DNA from: Sympetrum striolatum
Taxonomy: Eukaryota > Arthropoda > Insecta > Odonata > Libellulidae
Assembly: GCA_947579665.1 (NCBI GenBank)
Contig: OX388352.1
Span: 73,260,113-73,324,112, forward strand
Length of the DNA: 64,000 bases
Direction: 5' to 3'
The first letter of the stretch is position 1; every line of letters starts with the position of its first letter. Positions 39,101-54,100 of this stretch are shown piece after piece. The notes under the pieces were generated by a model that made no database searches, was not told the origin of the DNA, and was given only the letters and a program-made list of their open reading frames with translations. Made by a program: the position numbers and the translations under genes.

Positions 39101-42100
39101 ATTTTGTTTAAGGTACTGTAGCAACCATGTTTTATTTATATCAAAGTAATTGTTTACTGTAAAATTATAAGTTTAATCGTAGTTTTCGTTTCGACTTTCA
39201 TTTCCGTGATAGTGTTTGTGTTAATGATTGTGTTCAGTGCTTTTGTGGTGTTTTAGTTACTTTCCGTAAAAATATTCATCGTTGTTTTCACAGTAATATT
39301 TATTTCTATTATTTGCTTATGCGTTTCCGTATTACCTTTGTGCATTTCTGAGAATTAATCCTTAAAGGTGGTGATGTTTATCCAAATTTTATCTTTGAGT
39401 ATGTTTTTATAATCTTTGAACGAATAATGTCTTTATCGAAGAAATTGTTCATTTGAAAGATATGAGATTGAATATTTAGTCAAGGTGGCTTTGTAAACTT
39501 AAGTACAATTTTCATTTCTTGGTATATTGGTTTGGAAATATAAATCGAAATATCGTTCGCAGGCTCTATTTCATTTGCAAAATCAAATTAAGAAGAATCA
39601 TTGTTGTCAACCTGAAATAGGTTTGATAGAATTATTATATGAAAATGTATATTCAGATGACCAAAGTAATAGATTTCAGCAACAAATTATGAGAGCGTAA
39701 GATATTGGGATTTTCACGGAAAAGTTACGTTTACGGTAATCTGTCCCATCGAATGAAGCAAAAATGATACATGTTAGATTATCTTCTTTTAGATAAAAGT
39801 ATTACTGTATTTCATTCTACTTCTATTCTCCCCGTTGAGAATCAATGGGCGCTACAGCTAGTTTTTACATAAATTAAATGAATAATTATGAATGAATTAA
39901 TAGAATTATTTTACATTAACCCTCTGAAGGCTGACTTCTGCTATGTGGCAGTAGTCATAAGTGCATATCCAATGCTGAACCATTGGCAGCTCCAGCCATT
40001 TAGAATACATCATTAACTAACCATCACCTTTTGTACTCTACAATTGTTTTATGTCACCTGATATAATATTTTTCATGAGGCTGTTTTGTCAACTTGAAAA
40101 TTAATTTTTTTTCAAAATTCATCAGCAGTAAAAGGGTTAAGAAGCTTCCCATGTCATAAGAAATGGCAGTAAAATTTTCTATGTAGTTTATATTGCTACT
40201 AAGCTTTAATAACATTTTTAAAATAGTTTCTCCTTGAGACTCTACCAGTGAATGGTCAACTAATTTCTCAGTGCAGCCTTGCCTCCTTTTCTATTTCCAC
40301 TACCTCCTCATAAGTTCCAACCTTTATTAAGGCCTTCTCATCTCTGTAAAGCGCACCCCAAAATTCGAACATCAGAAATTGAAAAATAATTTGCCCGGAA
40401 ATCTAAGGCACACCTTATTACATGCAACAAAGCCATTTGCAGCACCGTATAGGTGTTTACCATACACATACACACTGCTATACATGTACATTTATATGCG
40501 CACAAGGTGAAAACAAAATTGCATTAGTCGTCTACACTGTTGTAAAGTTCTACGTAAGTGTATACATTATCTTGAAAGAAAACTTCATGAACTACCAGTT
40601 GTAAGGTTTTAATAAATTACCATTTCAAATGAAAATATTATCACTAAAAATGGTCAGTCATTAAAATAAGAAAATAAAAGTTTCCAATGTAAAACAAAAA
40701 AAAATTAATTCCAAATGATAATCCATAATCTGATTCAGAATACATTGAGGAAATATGTATTAACATAGAAATGCAACATCCACAGAATGAATGGTGTTTA
40801 CATCCCCTGCCACACGCCGAAAGGCGGCTTGTAGGGTATTAATGTAGATGTTGATGTATAAGCTAATAGAGTAGCAACAATCAAATTAGCTTTAAAATGT
40901 TGTAAACACAATCATATCGTAATACAGTAAAACCTGTCTAAGGTGGAATCTGTTCAAAGAGGAATCCTGGTTTATCCATTCAAAATGTCTCTATTGCTTC
41001 TAAAAATAGGAGAATTATGCAAAATATTAAGTAATTTACAGAAAATATCCAAGGCTGTGCAGTTGTATGCAGAGGGTCACTGGACTGGAAGTTCGCAGTA
41101 CTTTCTACACAGATTTTTGAGGGATAGATGTTTTTAAGGGATTTTATGGCTTAGACAACTCATACTCTTCATAATTTAAGAATGCATACGGTGCCTTAAA
41201 TTCCAAATGAAAGAACAGCCAAATATGCTGTTGATGCACACTTGGAACTAATTTTGGAGCCTTCAATCATAGTTCGTCTTGTTTTCAGCTAAAACATGCA
41301 ATTCCAAAATTAATAAAATAAGAGCCAAAGTTCTCATGTAGCAAGACCCTAGAACTTGAATTTTTTGGCATTAAATAATTGATTGTATTAAAATAAAGTT
41401 AACATTAACATTGAATTATCTTCATAACTACTTCTACGTTTTCCATAACTTAAGAAAAACAGCTATGGAGAATTCTTAATGGATAAATGCCCTTTGTATC
41501 GTCAATTCCATTCTCAGCCAGAATATCCGTGTAAGCCAAAAAATGTATTTAGTCCCTTGGACTTTCATCTTACACTTGTTTTACTGTATTATCCATTTGA
41601 CTTTAAGCAGATACGAAATGACAAAAACCATATATATTCATGATTATTATCTGTTAGGCTAGATCTATCAGATCTCACTATATAAAATATTCAAATTTTC
41701 ATGACCAAGACACAAACATTCATGAAAAAATAGATGCAGTGTAACAAACATAGATAAGATAGGTAAGATAAAGTCAAGATTCATGATCAATACTGACCAT
41801 AGATGCTACAACACCATACACATCCTGAGGACATTCTGATGGAGCCATACTGACACTAGCTGCACCAGCAGTATCCCTGCCAAGGGCAGCATAATGCTGA
41901 AGTCCATTGCAAGATCCATCTTGATGAACAGGAAAATGGCAAATATAGTTTTCTGGTCCACCTTCAGCTTCCAATGCATGTTTAATCTCTATACAAGCTG
42001 CGAGAGTTTGCCATGGTTCTTCAGACTTAGTCCACCACAAACGACCCTGGTGAAATTCAAATACCACAAAAATAGGCAAGAAAATGAGTTTAGCATATAC

Positions 42101-45100
42101 TTGTTAGCATATCAATTAAATCTGAAAAATGTTTCATGATTCCCACCTCCAATATTATCATGTTAAAAAAACTTTGCAGTAAATTACAAATAATAAAAGT
42201 TTAGCATCAGAAGAAATTCACTATCTGTTTTCATTATGTCTAAACTGTACTGCTGATTTCACAGGCTAATATTATGTTTTTAATTGGTATTTAGAGACAT
42301 TTTCATTTTTTCAACCGGTGACCACAAAACTTATCAAAAAAGATTTTTAATGCAGCAATGAAGAATATCCTGGAGCCTTTTATTAATTCTTTTTAAGAAT
42401 GATTTATGTTATATCTCACAGGCACATGAATGGTAGAAAAATGAGGGACAAATTTTACATACTGTGAGGGGATTTTCTGCAGAATCCATTATCTCTGGCA
42501 TGATTTTTTCAGCAAAAATCATTCTCTCACTAATTGGATTATGCTTCATTTTACCAGTGAGGTTGACTACATGAAGCTTTAGCCAGTCAAGACCATTAGG
42601 TCCAAGAGGTTTCCCACGAGCAAAGCAAAGAAGAGAACGAGCTACGTCAGAGCCCAAGTGGTTCAAGTGAGGAGGACATGGATATACTCTTCCACGAAAG
42701 TCCATATTATGTGGAAGCCAAAAGATCCTGTCACGGAACTGAAAGAAAAGTTGAATGAATTAGAACAACAAAGACTACAATAAAACATTTACAAGATATT
42801 CAAAAAGTTTCCTCAAGTTTACTGTGATACCGCTAGATGCATCTCCAGGAAGGAAGACATTTGTACATTTCTCATATGAAAATAATACATATATGTTTGT
42901 AGCAAATTTTTCACTAAAAATTACAAAATGCTCTTTTAAAACTCAGAGCATGCCTGTTGACATTCAAGATACAAACTTATATTTAATAACTTAAGAATTG
43001 CCTGGCTAGAGGATTTATCATTTAAGGTTAAGGGTCAGAACTGGTCAATCAGCCAGCCTCTTATTAGTGTTCTCAAATCTTAAAATTTCAGAAATTAGAA
43101 TATATAATTATAATTCAAAATTTCAGGAATGAAGAACTTTCCCCAGAAGAATAATAGAAAGTAGTTGAACTATGATTTCAAACATTTTTTTCTTCTTCCT
43201 CCCCCCTCTGTTTGACATTGACATTCATGAAGACTAAATCACTTCATTTGGGTGGAGATAAAAAAGTACATTTTCTTCAGGTAAATTAATTAAAATGCTA
43301 AATTTTCTCATTCGAAAGGGCAGATTCCATCAATACAGGCTTCATGACAACAGAATGAAATGGTATCACATGATGATGATTACCACAATTCCAATAGAGA
43401 CCCACAGAGGGCATTCGATACACACTCTGAACCATTTCTCTAAAATATAAAACATAGGAGATAAAGATAGCCATCTTTATTACTTCTATTTTAAGATTTG
43501 GTATGCCCAGTTCCAATTGATAGTTAACATGCTAGTAAGGCAACACTTCCATGAAACTATATGACAAATAAGTTATAGGTCTTTTCATACTGGTAAATAT
43601 TCAAAGTTGGGTAAGGTTAAACTACTGAGTACCATGTGAATTTCTTACAAGAAATTTTATCAAGGTAGTCTAAATTCCTCCACCAAAAGCACCTTAATAC
43701 TTTTCTTCAAATGTATGTATGTATGTTACATGTATGAGGGTATCTCTTATGATACATGATTTAACTGACAAAATTAGGAGTACAAAAATAGTAGGAATAC
43801 AAAATTCAAAAGTTTTGGTTAAAATGAACTAATTGGTGCTATAGAAATATCAAAACTAAATTACATACAAATTAAATGCTACTATTATGAAAAGTGATGT
43901 ATGAAGAATTTTCTGCACAGTAAATTTTAAGACAAATATATGAATGCCTTGTTCACAACAGTGATAATGAAAGAAAATCAGAGGATTTCCATATGGAAAT
44001 GCAACAAAATTGAATTTTACTTAAAAAAATTGATAAATAAATTGTGCCACTCATTAATTGTGTATTTTTACATAAGGAATTATTTTCTTTAATCAACAGA
44101 TTAAGATTTTGCAGTATTAACCACACTGAGGCATGCGTCTTATGGGGCATATTGTTAACTATTACATTATTATAACATTTTTTCACAGCTATTAAGTTGA
44201 AATTTGAGGTCCCAACTGCAGCAACTACACCCTTAGCTTTTCATATCTTATGCTTTTCCTCTTCTAGAGTCGATTTCTCTTGGTCGGGTAAAAAAACATT
44301 AGATCAAAATTTCACTGCATATCAATTTCTGAGTCTCCCAAAAATATCTATATTGGTTCACATTCAACTGAGGGGTCAGTAGAAGATGGAGGTAGAGAAA
44401 GCCACGAAGTAAGCAATAAAATTAGCCCCATTGGAAGCCCTAGAAAATTGACTGCATAACTTTGAACTCCATCACGTAAAATTACATATGGATCAAAATA
44501 ATAGATGGAAAGTAAATTTGTGGGAGACCAGAGTCCCAGCCAAATCACTATTTTTCACTTCTGTATAACTTAGGATCAAAATAACTAGTCTATGCAATGA
44601 AAATATGGCATAAACTCATTCTCACAGATAAATTGTTTACTTTATAATTCATAGTTTTCTATTGTACAAACATATTAAAACTAATTTGGATGAAATTGAA
44701 AAATAAATGAAATTTTTGGTGCAAATGGTAATTATACCTTGAAATAAAGGCATCAGCATTTGAAGAAGGTTTTTAGTTATGCTATTCCACAATGAATGCA
44801 ATGCAGATTGAGTGGGTTAAGAACATATGATCATCCTCTGCATAGAGAAATTAGGACAGAATGCACTAATTAATTCAAGTGAAAAGATACTAATTAGCTA
44901 AGATAGATAATCTTAGTTAATTAGGGTGGCGTAGTTTAAGAAAAGTACACAAGCAGGGAAAGCTTCTAACTCAAGAAACTGAAAACCAAGAAAATCTCTC
45001 TGACCTCTGCATTAGCAGATGCAGCAACTTAATCCATGCACCCAAAACCACACAAGAACTTTAAAGGATGAGGAATTGTTGAAAAAAATCAGCATCAAGT

Positions 45101-48100
45101 TTAAGATTTCTAAGGCCATTGTATCACCCATTTAAAGTAATTATAGTAAGTTATTTGTTTTATAACACTTACATGGTTAGCTAAAGATAATCGGTAGAGC
45201 ATATCACACCAAAGACTGTAAGCTTCAGCTCTTTTTCTTCGTAAATACAAACGCTCCCTGTTAAGTCTCTGAGCTTCTGCTTTCAGTTGAGCAATACTCT
45301 CTTGTGAAAGACCTTCAGTTGAGGTTTCAGAAGAATGCGTTGCGGTGAATGAGGAAGGGGGAGGTGGAATGGACAGCTGAGAAGAGCCACCAGAGTTGAA
45401 TACTTCTATTACAACATCAAGAACCTAAAAAAAATTAACATAACTTTTACCAGTCTTACATACTCAATATCCATAATAAAGTGAATGCTAAGCTTCATAA
45501 GAAAAAAAGCATTTTCATTTGTTTTTAAATTCTAAATAATGCTTAACTGGTTGATTGACTCTCCAAGGAACAGCTCCAAGCTGATTCAGAGAATCAAGAG
45601 CAGGATATATTTGTTGAGTAGGACAATTCACTAAGCGACTCCATTGTAATTTTGCCTGAATCGGAAGTCTGAAATAACAGATATAAGAGATAATTTTGAA
45701 GGAACACAGATGTCATTTTGCGAATGAGCATATTTCACAGCAATTACTGTCATCATCAATTTCACAGATTCAAAATCTTAAGCATGACTACTGTGCGTGA
45801 ACAAATTCACCATGAAATTGTATGCCTAACCATCAATAAAATCAGTTAATTTCACAATATGCTAACTAATATAGTAAGGAAAATTCAAATGACAACAATA
45901 AAACCACAGCACTAAATTTTCTTTAAGTAGAAGATGAAAATCAAATGCATCTTTAAAAATTGTTGCATTTTGATTTTATTCACCAAAAAACCAAGTTCTT
46001 CACATGTTGTTCTAGTAAATCCAACATGAAAATCATTTACCTACCAAAAAACAATAAATCGATTTCTCAAAATGCTTTCAATTGGTTATTGATTTCCCAC
46101 CATAAACTCATAAAAGTTGCAGAAAGAATAAAAATGACAGAAAAAGGATCCTGAGCAATTTTACACAATTTTTGTCCAATTAGTTGATATTTTAAGTTCT
46201 GCAATAAAAATTTGCTCACTTCACAAGAGTACTGACCAATGAGACATAATCCTAAGTATGACTCACCTGATAACCTCAGTTTTAGTGAGAAGGTAGCCTC
46301 CTGACTGAACAGTGGTCCATGGAGTAGGAGGACAGAGCATAGGTACACATCTGGCAGGGAACTGCAATGTGTTCCCAGCTGCAGCCCGAAACAATCTAGC
46401 TAACGCTGGATGAGGTTTCACTTCTTCTTTTAAAATTTTTCCATGCTGTTGTGACCTAAACAATGTGTAGAATGCAGGCAGAAGGTGACTGAAAAGAGTA
46501 AAAAGGTTGTTTTCATTAAGATAATTTTTATTTGGTTTTATTCCTCAAAGCTGAAAATGCAAAACCCTTCTTTTAACAGAGATTTGAGTTAAATGATATA
46601 GAAGGAAGCAAGGACACCTAAGATTATCAGCGATATACATTCCCAAGAATCATTTTACTTAAATTAATGTATACTTTAGGTGCTGATTTTAAACTACAAA
46701 TATTTAATTTGCATAAATTTGAAGAATGAAAGAAAATTTTACGTGAAAACATTGCCACATCTTCACCACAGTAATATGCTGCACCAATTGAATGCATCTG
46801 AAATTGACCTAAAAACAATTCTTGAATCGATTCCTTCAAGCATCTATTTCTCTGATCTTCTTCAAAGTATCAGGATAACCTATACAACAGGGATGTCGTA
46901 TTATATCAGTTACTGAGAACAGCTTTTGCTGAACCTGTTTAATAAATTTATCCTTTGTATTAATCTTCTATCTTGTAAAAATTCCCGTCCTGCATCATTT
47001 TACAAGGGGAAACTGAAAATAGGAGCTTGGCAACCACAGTCAGGGGTAGTTTTCTTTAAATAAAAGTTTTCAATAATATTTACGTGCATTATCATCACTT
47101 ATTTTGTACTGTAACCCGTAGAAGCCTTTTCTTAGTTCCTTTTTCTCATTCAGGTTAAAATACCTATTATCCGAACATATCCTTTATGTGAACCGACTTC
47201 GGTCCCGAAATGTTCGGATAAACGATCTTCTACTGTAATTTGCATTGATTCTTGGATGTTAACATTATACAGGGGGTCAAATTTGACCATATTTTGCTAG
47301 TTTTGTTAGTTAAGTTAGCTTATTTTGTTAGTTAAGAATAGGTATGGTATGATTACACTACCCTGTGGGACACCCAAGGTCTCTTTAAACCGGTTAATAC
47401 TATCAAGTACTACTTGTTACTCTCTGTCAGCGACTAAGTTCTTAACTTCTTTTATCTGAATAATCACTTTGGCAATGATACTCACAACTTTTAGCTTCTA
47501 CAATAATTTATGATGAGGTACTAATCAAAAGATAAATTGTTTGAAGCAATTAATCATTGAAGCCAGATGCACCAGCGTCTTTCAACAAAAAAGAGAATAT
47601 TATAGAAAGAGAATATTTGTCTCTAGCAGAAACTTTCAGTCCCAAATCAAAACAGTGCTTTTCAATAGATTATCCTCCAACAAAACAAACTTCAATAAAT
47701 ACAAATACATAATAAAAGGCTGAATACTGGGACTAAAGAAGTGGAAGAAGATTTTATAAGTAGAAAATTAATGTTCACACAAATGCATAACTTGTAATTA
47801 AACCATTCAAATTATTAAAGGAATATTCTTCTAACACAGAGTTAGAGCAGATACTATAAAATAATATTTCATTACCTTTTCTTGTTACCAGAACGAGAAA
47901 TGTTTACATCTATCCTTATTTCACGGAGAATTATTTCATATAAGAACTTTCCAATGCCAATTTGGACAGTCACTGGCCAACTTCTTTCTCCAAAATTCTG
48001 AAATCAACAAAAAAAACTGTAAAAATTCCAGAGAAATTATTTACTGAGCATTATAATGTTATAGACATACAATTTATAAATTCCAATAAACCTAGGGCAT

Positions 48101-51100
48101 TGATGTATGTGACTAAACTCTAATAATAATTAAGGAAATAAATTTTGCAATGAAAGGTAAAGGTGACTTTGCATGAAAAGGTTGTGCACCTAGGACAGTT
48201 GCCAAGGGCAAACAGACAAGAAAAAAGTGTGATAAGAATGGGACTCAAACTGAAAAAACTGATTAAGAGATCCGGGTTTGAGTCCCATTCTTGCCAGGCT
48301 TTTTTCATGCCTGTTCTTTCTTGAGAATTATATTTAGTATGTTTTTGCTTGAAAATATGAAAAAAAGGCTCAAAAAGCTCAAATGCTCAAAGAGCATTAA
48401 CTTAAAAAACCATTCCTTAGCCTAGAGATGGGAACATCGATTGAAAAAAACAACTGAATAGTTATTAGATTATTTTGGCATTGACTTGATTGTTTTTATT
48501 TGAATGAATTCACTCGTTTTTGTGGGCTGGACAGGATGCAAATGCTGGTTAGGGGCAGAGGAAGTAACAGCTAGCTGGTGGGATATCGGATCAGATATAT
48601 ATGTGATATCTATATCCATATTTCATCAGCATCACATATCACTGCCAGACTTCCCCTAAATTTGATCAAGTAATGTGCCACTTCCATCCTCTCCTCTTGA
48701 TTATGTATCAAGTAAACGAGTGAAAAAATCAAACAGATCTACTCAATATTTCACTCACTTCCTCTGAGTGAATGACTCACTTCGATCAATCGAATACATT
48801 TATTCAATTTTTCATTCACTAAAAACAATCGAATAAATTCACTCAGGATGAAGTAAAAAATCAAAATACTTTATTCAAATAATTCGATTGAAGCATATAA
48901 TCGAATTATTCGATTGTTTTGGTTTGATTTTTCCCACCTCTACCCAAGTGCATTGATACACGCTGCAAATATAATCTCAATAGAATATTAGAATATGTAA
49001 ATAGCTTGATATTACTAGAAAACAAAGATAATACTTGAAAATGGTACTAGGTGGCACAAATTACAATGGCAACAAATATTAATTATCAAATTAAAGTTGT
49101 TGATGTTTATATAATGCACTAGGAAAAACAATTGCTGACTGATTTCTTGTTACGCTTTAGTGGCAATATGACATAATTTCATATGCAATATATTTTTCCT
49201 AATGCTCTGAAAATTCTAACATGATGCCTACCCTGATTATCAAGCAAAAAAAGACCCAAAAGATTGTATTTAATTTTCAAGTAAATATGTTGATTTCAAT
49301 TCTCCCAAACCCCTTATATAAAAGTATTGATCTTGGGTAACAAAGTTTGATTAAAAATGATATATCATTATTACTATTATTAAGGTGACTTAAAACAAAT
49401 AAGAATTCATACCAGAGATGCTCCTTCCTCCTGATGAGAATGGACTAGGGATTGCCATGCCTGTCTTGTGCATGTAACAGCCTGTGATGATACATTGTTC
49501 TTCTCAGGATCAGAAAACCATTCACAATATTTCTGGTACATATGCTTCACTTTTTCTAGGATGCCATTTTTCTCTTTCCAACGTACTTGATACCTTTCAA
49601 AAAAATAAACTCAATGAAATTTATTTTCCAGGGATCTGTCTCTTTACAAACAACAATCGAGTATAATCTGTAGTCCAATAGAAAATAATTGAAAATGAAT
49701 TCAATTTTCAACTGAGATTTAAAGCATATGCTGACAACTTAATTTTTAAAATATCTGGAAGATGTGGGTTTATCAGTATTCTCAGTTAAATTTACCTCAA
49801 CAATTACTTTACGTAGAAACATTAGGCTACTGACTAGTTTACACTGTTTTTTATAAATCATGTGAACAATTATTTATTAATCATTGAACAGTAAGCCACA
49901 ATAGATCTCTTAAAAGTAAATATACACACAAGGAAATTATAAAACTAACTTTGCAAGATTAATGCCAAACAAATCATTTATTAAATACAAGAGCAAATAA
50001 TAAGTTAGAAATTTGATCATTAGATTCTACATAGGAAGCATTTTCTATTATCTATGGTAATGCATTTAAAAATTTCATATACTCATATGATTTTTGTTGT
50101 AGTGATTTGACAACTATGTTATTTTGTAACTGCAGATAGTTTGTTATGATTTTTCCTTCCCATCTTTTAGATAAAGCATTATTTAAAAAACCAATGCATG
50201 ACCCAATGGTCTAAGGATATAGGTTAGGTGAATTGAGATGGCAAAGGCAAAATATGCTAATTCTTAAAATCATTTGAGAAACAATCTGTATATTCAGCTG
50301 TACTGTAATCATCTTACTTGTATAAAATGCTCATGTTGATGAGGATCTAATTTTGAGAAAAAATAAAATTTGGGAAAAATCTGCCAAAAATATTATACCA
50401 TATTTGACGGCATATAAAACGCACCGGCATATAAGACGCACCCTCATCAAGTTGGCCACTCACAAGGAAAAAAGTTTTAATAGTCCGTGCGAAAGTATGG
50501 TACCACAATAACTTATATTGTTCTTTCTTTTAGTTGTCACGTTTCCTAAAAGCCAAATATTAACACAATAATTGAATGCAATTATGAAATAGGTAGTATA
50601 GACCATCTGGGCTAAAAATAGCATTCAGTATTGAAAGTTAACCTGTGGAGGTTGAACCTTCACATATAAGACGCAGGGAAATTTTTCGAGACATAATTTA
50701 GGAAAAAAGGTGCGTCTTATATGCCGTCAAATACGGTATATTCTTCCAGGGAAAAGTGATAAAATATTCTGAATACAATGGAATAGGATATATATTTTAT
50801 TTTTGCTAAACCAGCTGAACAATATATCAAAACTTTTAATGCTTTAGCACCCATCAAGCTCTTTCCCAATCTGCTGGGCCTTCTCAACAATGCAAACCCA
50901 AATCAGCGTCTTGCATATGCTAATTTTTTACTTTTAACACTTCCCATTTTAAAGTGCTGATTTCAACAAAATGCTTTCAATATATTAGATATGACTGTGG
51001 ATTTCAACACCACTTGTGAATGGTATAGTAAGCCAGTTTTTGCATTCAGAATATGATGAGATTTATAATCTAAGCCATTGAAAACATGACACAGTTTAAA

Positions 51101-54100
51101 AAATCATTATTTTCAATACTTTCTAATATTTTACTGATTACGGTCTATGTAGCAATCACTGCTGATTTATTGAAGCAGAAGCCATATTATGTATTGAGTG
51201 TCAGATAAGGTTTCCTCTTCTATATCCAACTATCCTGCTTTGCACTTAATAGTTCCTGTATTTATTGCCAGCCTATCTTGTTGTGGTTGACATGCTATCT
51301 CAGCAATAGCCTATACTCTATTCCTGGTTTAAGCTTTGTTGCTTGTGTTTAAAACTTGAAAATAAGGTTAATAGTAAGAGTAGGCATTTAAGACCAAAAA
51401 TCATCATTATTAATATTATTTGCGAATTCAGCATTTTTCTTGTATTTTGCCTGGATCAAATATTTAGAAATAAGTGTATTTTAAGAATTAGAAGGGACTG
51501 TTTTATTCAATGTTTGAGATAATTTAGAAATATTATGATGGGAGACTGTCTCATTATTGCAATACCAGGAGGGAAAATTGTAAGATAATTATAAATTATT
51601 TGTAATAATTAGTATGAACAGGCAAATTTTCCACAAAAACCATATATCAATCTCATGATTTTTCCATCAATCTACTCAATTATATTTCGAGAAAACTTTC
51701 CCTTAAAAAGAAAATTATTCCTTGCAAGATATTTCTCTTCTGAGTCAGTTTTCACTGCTTTTCAAAATTTTCCCAATGATTCATTCAATACATCATTATT
51801 TATTTGGAATATAATTACCTTTCTAAAACACGAGCACCCAACTCTCTATACAGTTGACCTGTAGTAGGACTGAAAGTTTCTGAGCCTTCTGCAAGCTTCC
51901 TTATTTCCTACATGGAAGATTTAAATTAATTAATGATACAAATATTGGATATATATGTTCTATGTGCTTAGGAGTTCAAAGCAAAGAAAATCTATTATTT
52001 ACAGCAACTGTAACATATAATACTTTAGAGTAACTATACTACAGGGCTAACCTTATGGGGCAAAAGGAAATCACTTTTCTCATTCTATTCATCCCCATTA
52101 GATGATCTAAGCAGTTAATTTTAATTAAGCAGTTCTAAGTTCTTTATCATTGCCTGGCCACCAAGGTGAACAAGATATCCTACACTTGAACTTATGAGTC
52201 TCCTTGGTTTAAAGTGTCAAGGACACTGCTCACAGCTTCTGCTGTGGACTTATTTGCTGTTCTCAGATTCATTTGGGATGTTGCTTCTCCTGATGCCCTA
52301 TACACTTACAACTAATTGCTACACTCATTTCTTCAGTTAACTTTTAATAATTGTTATTATAGTTCCGCATAGTAGAGAGCCTGCACGTAAGTTTTTTCTC
52401 ATCCCCTCCTCGGAGGAGTACTCCCACTCATGCAAATTCCTTACCCCGATAAATCCACAAAACGACTTCTCTTCCTCAGGGTTGACAGATATCTCTAATC
52501 AATCTCTTGTTTTTCTTCAAAATATGCCTTGGGTATGCCTAAGGAATTCGCGAATTTGGTAACACAGCTGTGCATAGAACAGACCCAGTGCAGAAGAATG
52601 GGAGAAGGGATACCAAAGGTGGAGGTATTTGAAGGTGGGGTACGTTTTTAATGTTCCACTCACTGGTACTGAAAAAGGCTATTTACTACGTGGCACTATT
52701 ACAACACATTTGCGATGGGTGGTTAGGAAAATTTGGTTCATTATAGATGAATAATGAAAAATGCTTAATGCTTAAGAAATGATAAAACAAACTTAGTAGT
52801 ATCCACCAAATTGAAAATATTGTTAAATAAAACAGGTTTTATAAAAAAGAAAAATAACTTTTACTATTCCACACACAATGTGTATTTCAATTATGTTGGA
52901 TTTCCACTATATCCACCTCTGTGAATTTCACAAAAAAGTTTAAATACGACCGGTTTCAGCTAAAATCTGTCATCAGGTAACATATCAGAAATGCAGCAAA
53001 ATTATTTCTATAGTCTCTAAGGCATCTAACTTCTTCCCTTTTGTGTGCCTATGGAAGAGATTCACGAAAAAAGAACTTCTATGACCGGTTTATTCCAAAT
53101 GGACTGCAAAGGCTGATGACTCAAGGTTATTTAAGTGAAAACACTGAAGGTGTTCCTGAACTCCTTTTTTGACCAGACTAGCACACACACCGTGCATTAA
53201 TCACTTTTGAGTACATAAACCCCGTTTAAGGAGGAAGGAAGGACCTCTGAAGACTCGAGTTGTTATTAAAAGCAGCTTTTAAATTCTTTGGAAATGGCCT
53301 TGACCATCTTTATCTACAAAATCATTTGGAAAACCATTGTTGAAAGCTATTGGTTCAGCTACAGAGACTAGAATTCATGCTTACTTTATTTCGAATACTG
53401 AATAGACATTTTGAAAGATACATAATGAATCTATATAAACTGAATGACAGCATAGAATAATTAACTTCACAAGTTTTTTACAGCACAATATAAACTGTAC
53501 TGAAAGGTACTGTTCCTGCAACAAATTGGATAAAATGTTCACATTCAAGAAGAGGGTATTAGTAGCATTAGTAATAAAAGAAAAATTGTTTCTAATTTTA
53601 TTTATTTGGTAAAATTATTAACCAATCTTGAGCATTGGATTTACTTTTAAACATTCTCTGACAAGTAAATACAATACATAATTAATATGAGCATCAGTCT
53701 TTTGGAATTGTACAATCATTACGATTTCTATATTTTCTTTTCAGTTTCCTCTCCATTTTGCAGAACACATATCTTTAAAAAGTTTTTTTTTGATATTTCA
53801 GAGGATTAATTTTTTAACACATTGAATGCCAATAAATTTATCATCTTAAACTTCCAAGAAAAATAAAGAAGGCCAGCAAGCATTTCTTTTAAATCAGAAA
53901 ATGTCTTTTGCAGAATGAGACTTAGAGACATGTCATGCAGCTCGCAAACATCAGCAAACGCTTCTTTACATTTCAGGCATGAAAATTTTGAAACCAAAAT
54001 TTGTAGAAAATATTCTGTAAATTAGATCTCTGAACCATCCTGAAGGTTCCATATTTTCACGTTACTCTGTTAATAAAAACATTCCTTAGTAATTTCATGA

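Noticed and set aside
53085..53170. [16 protein letters not shown], mariner-like C-terminal wording, and a second ACCGGTTT
   Set aside because: The match to mariner transposase tails is short and lacks the expected following block; the ACCGGTTT here has no properly placed hammerhead core.
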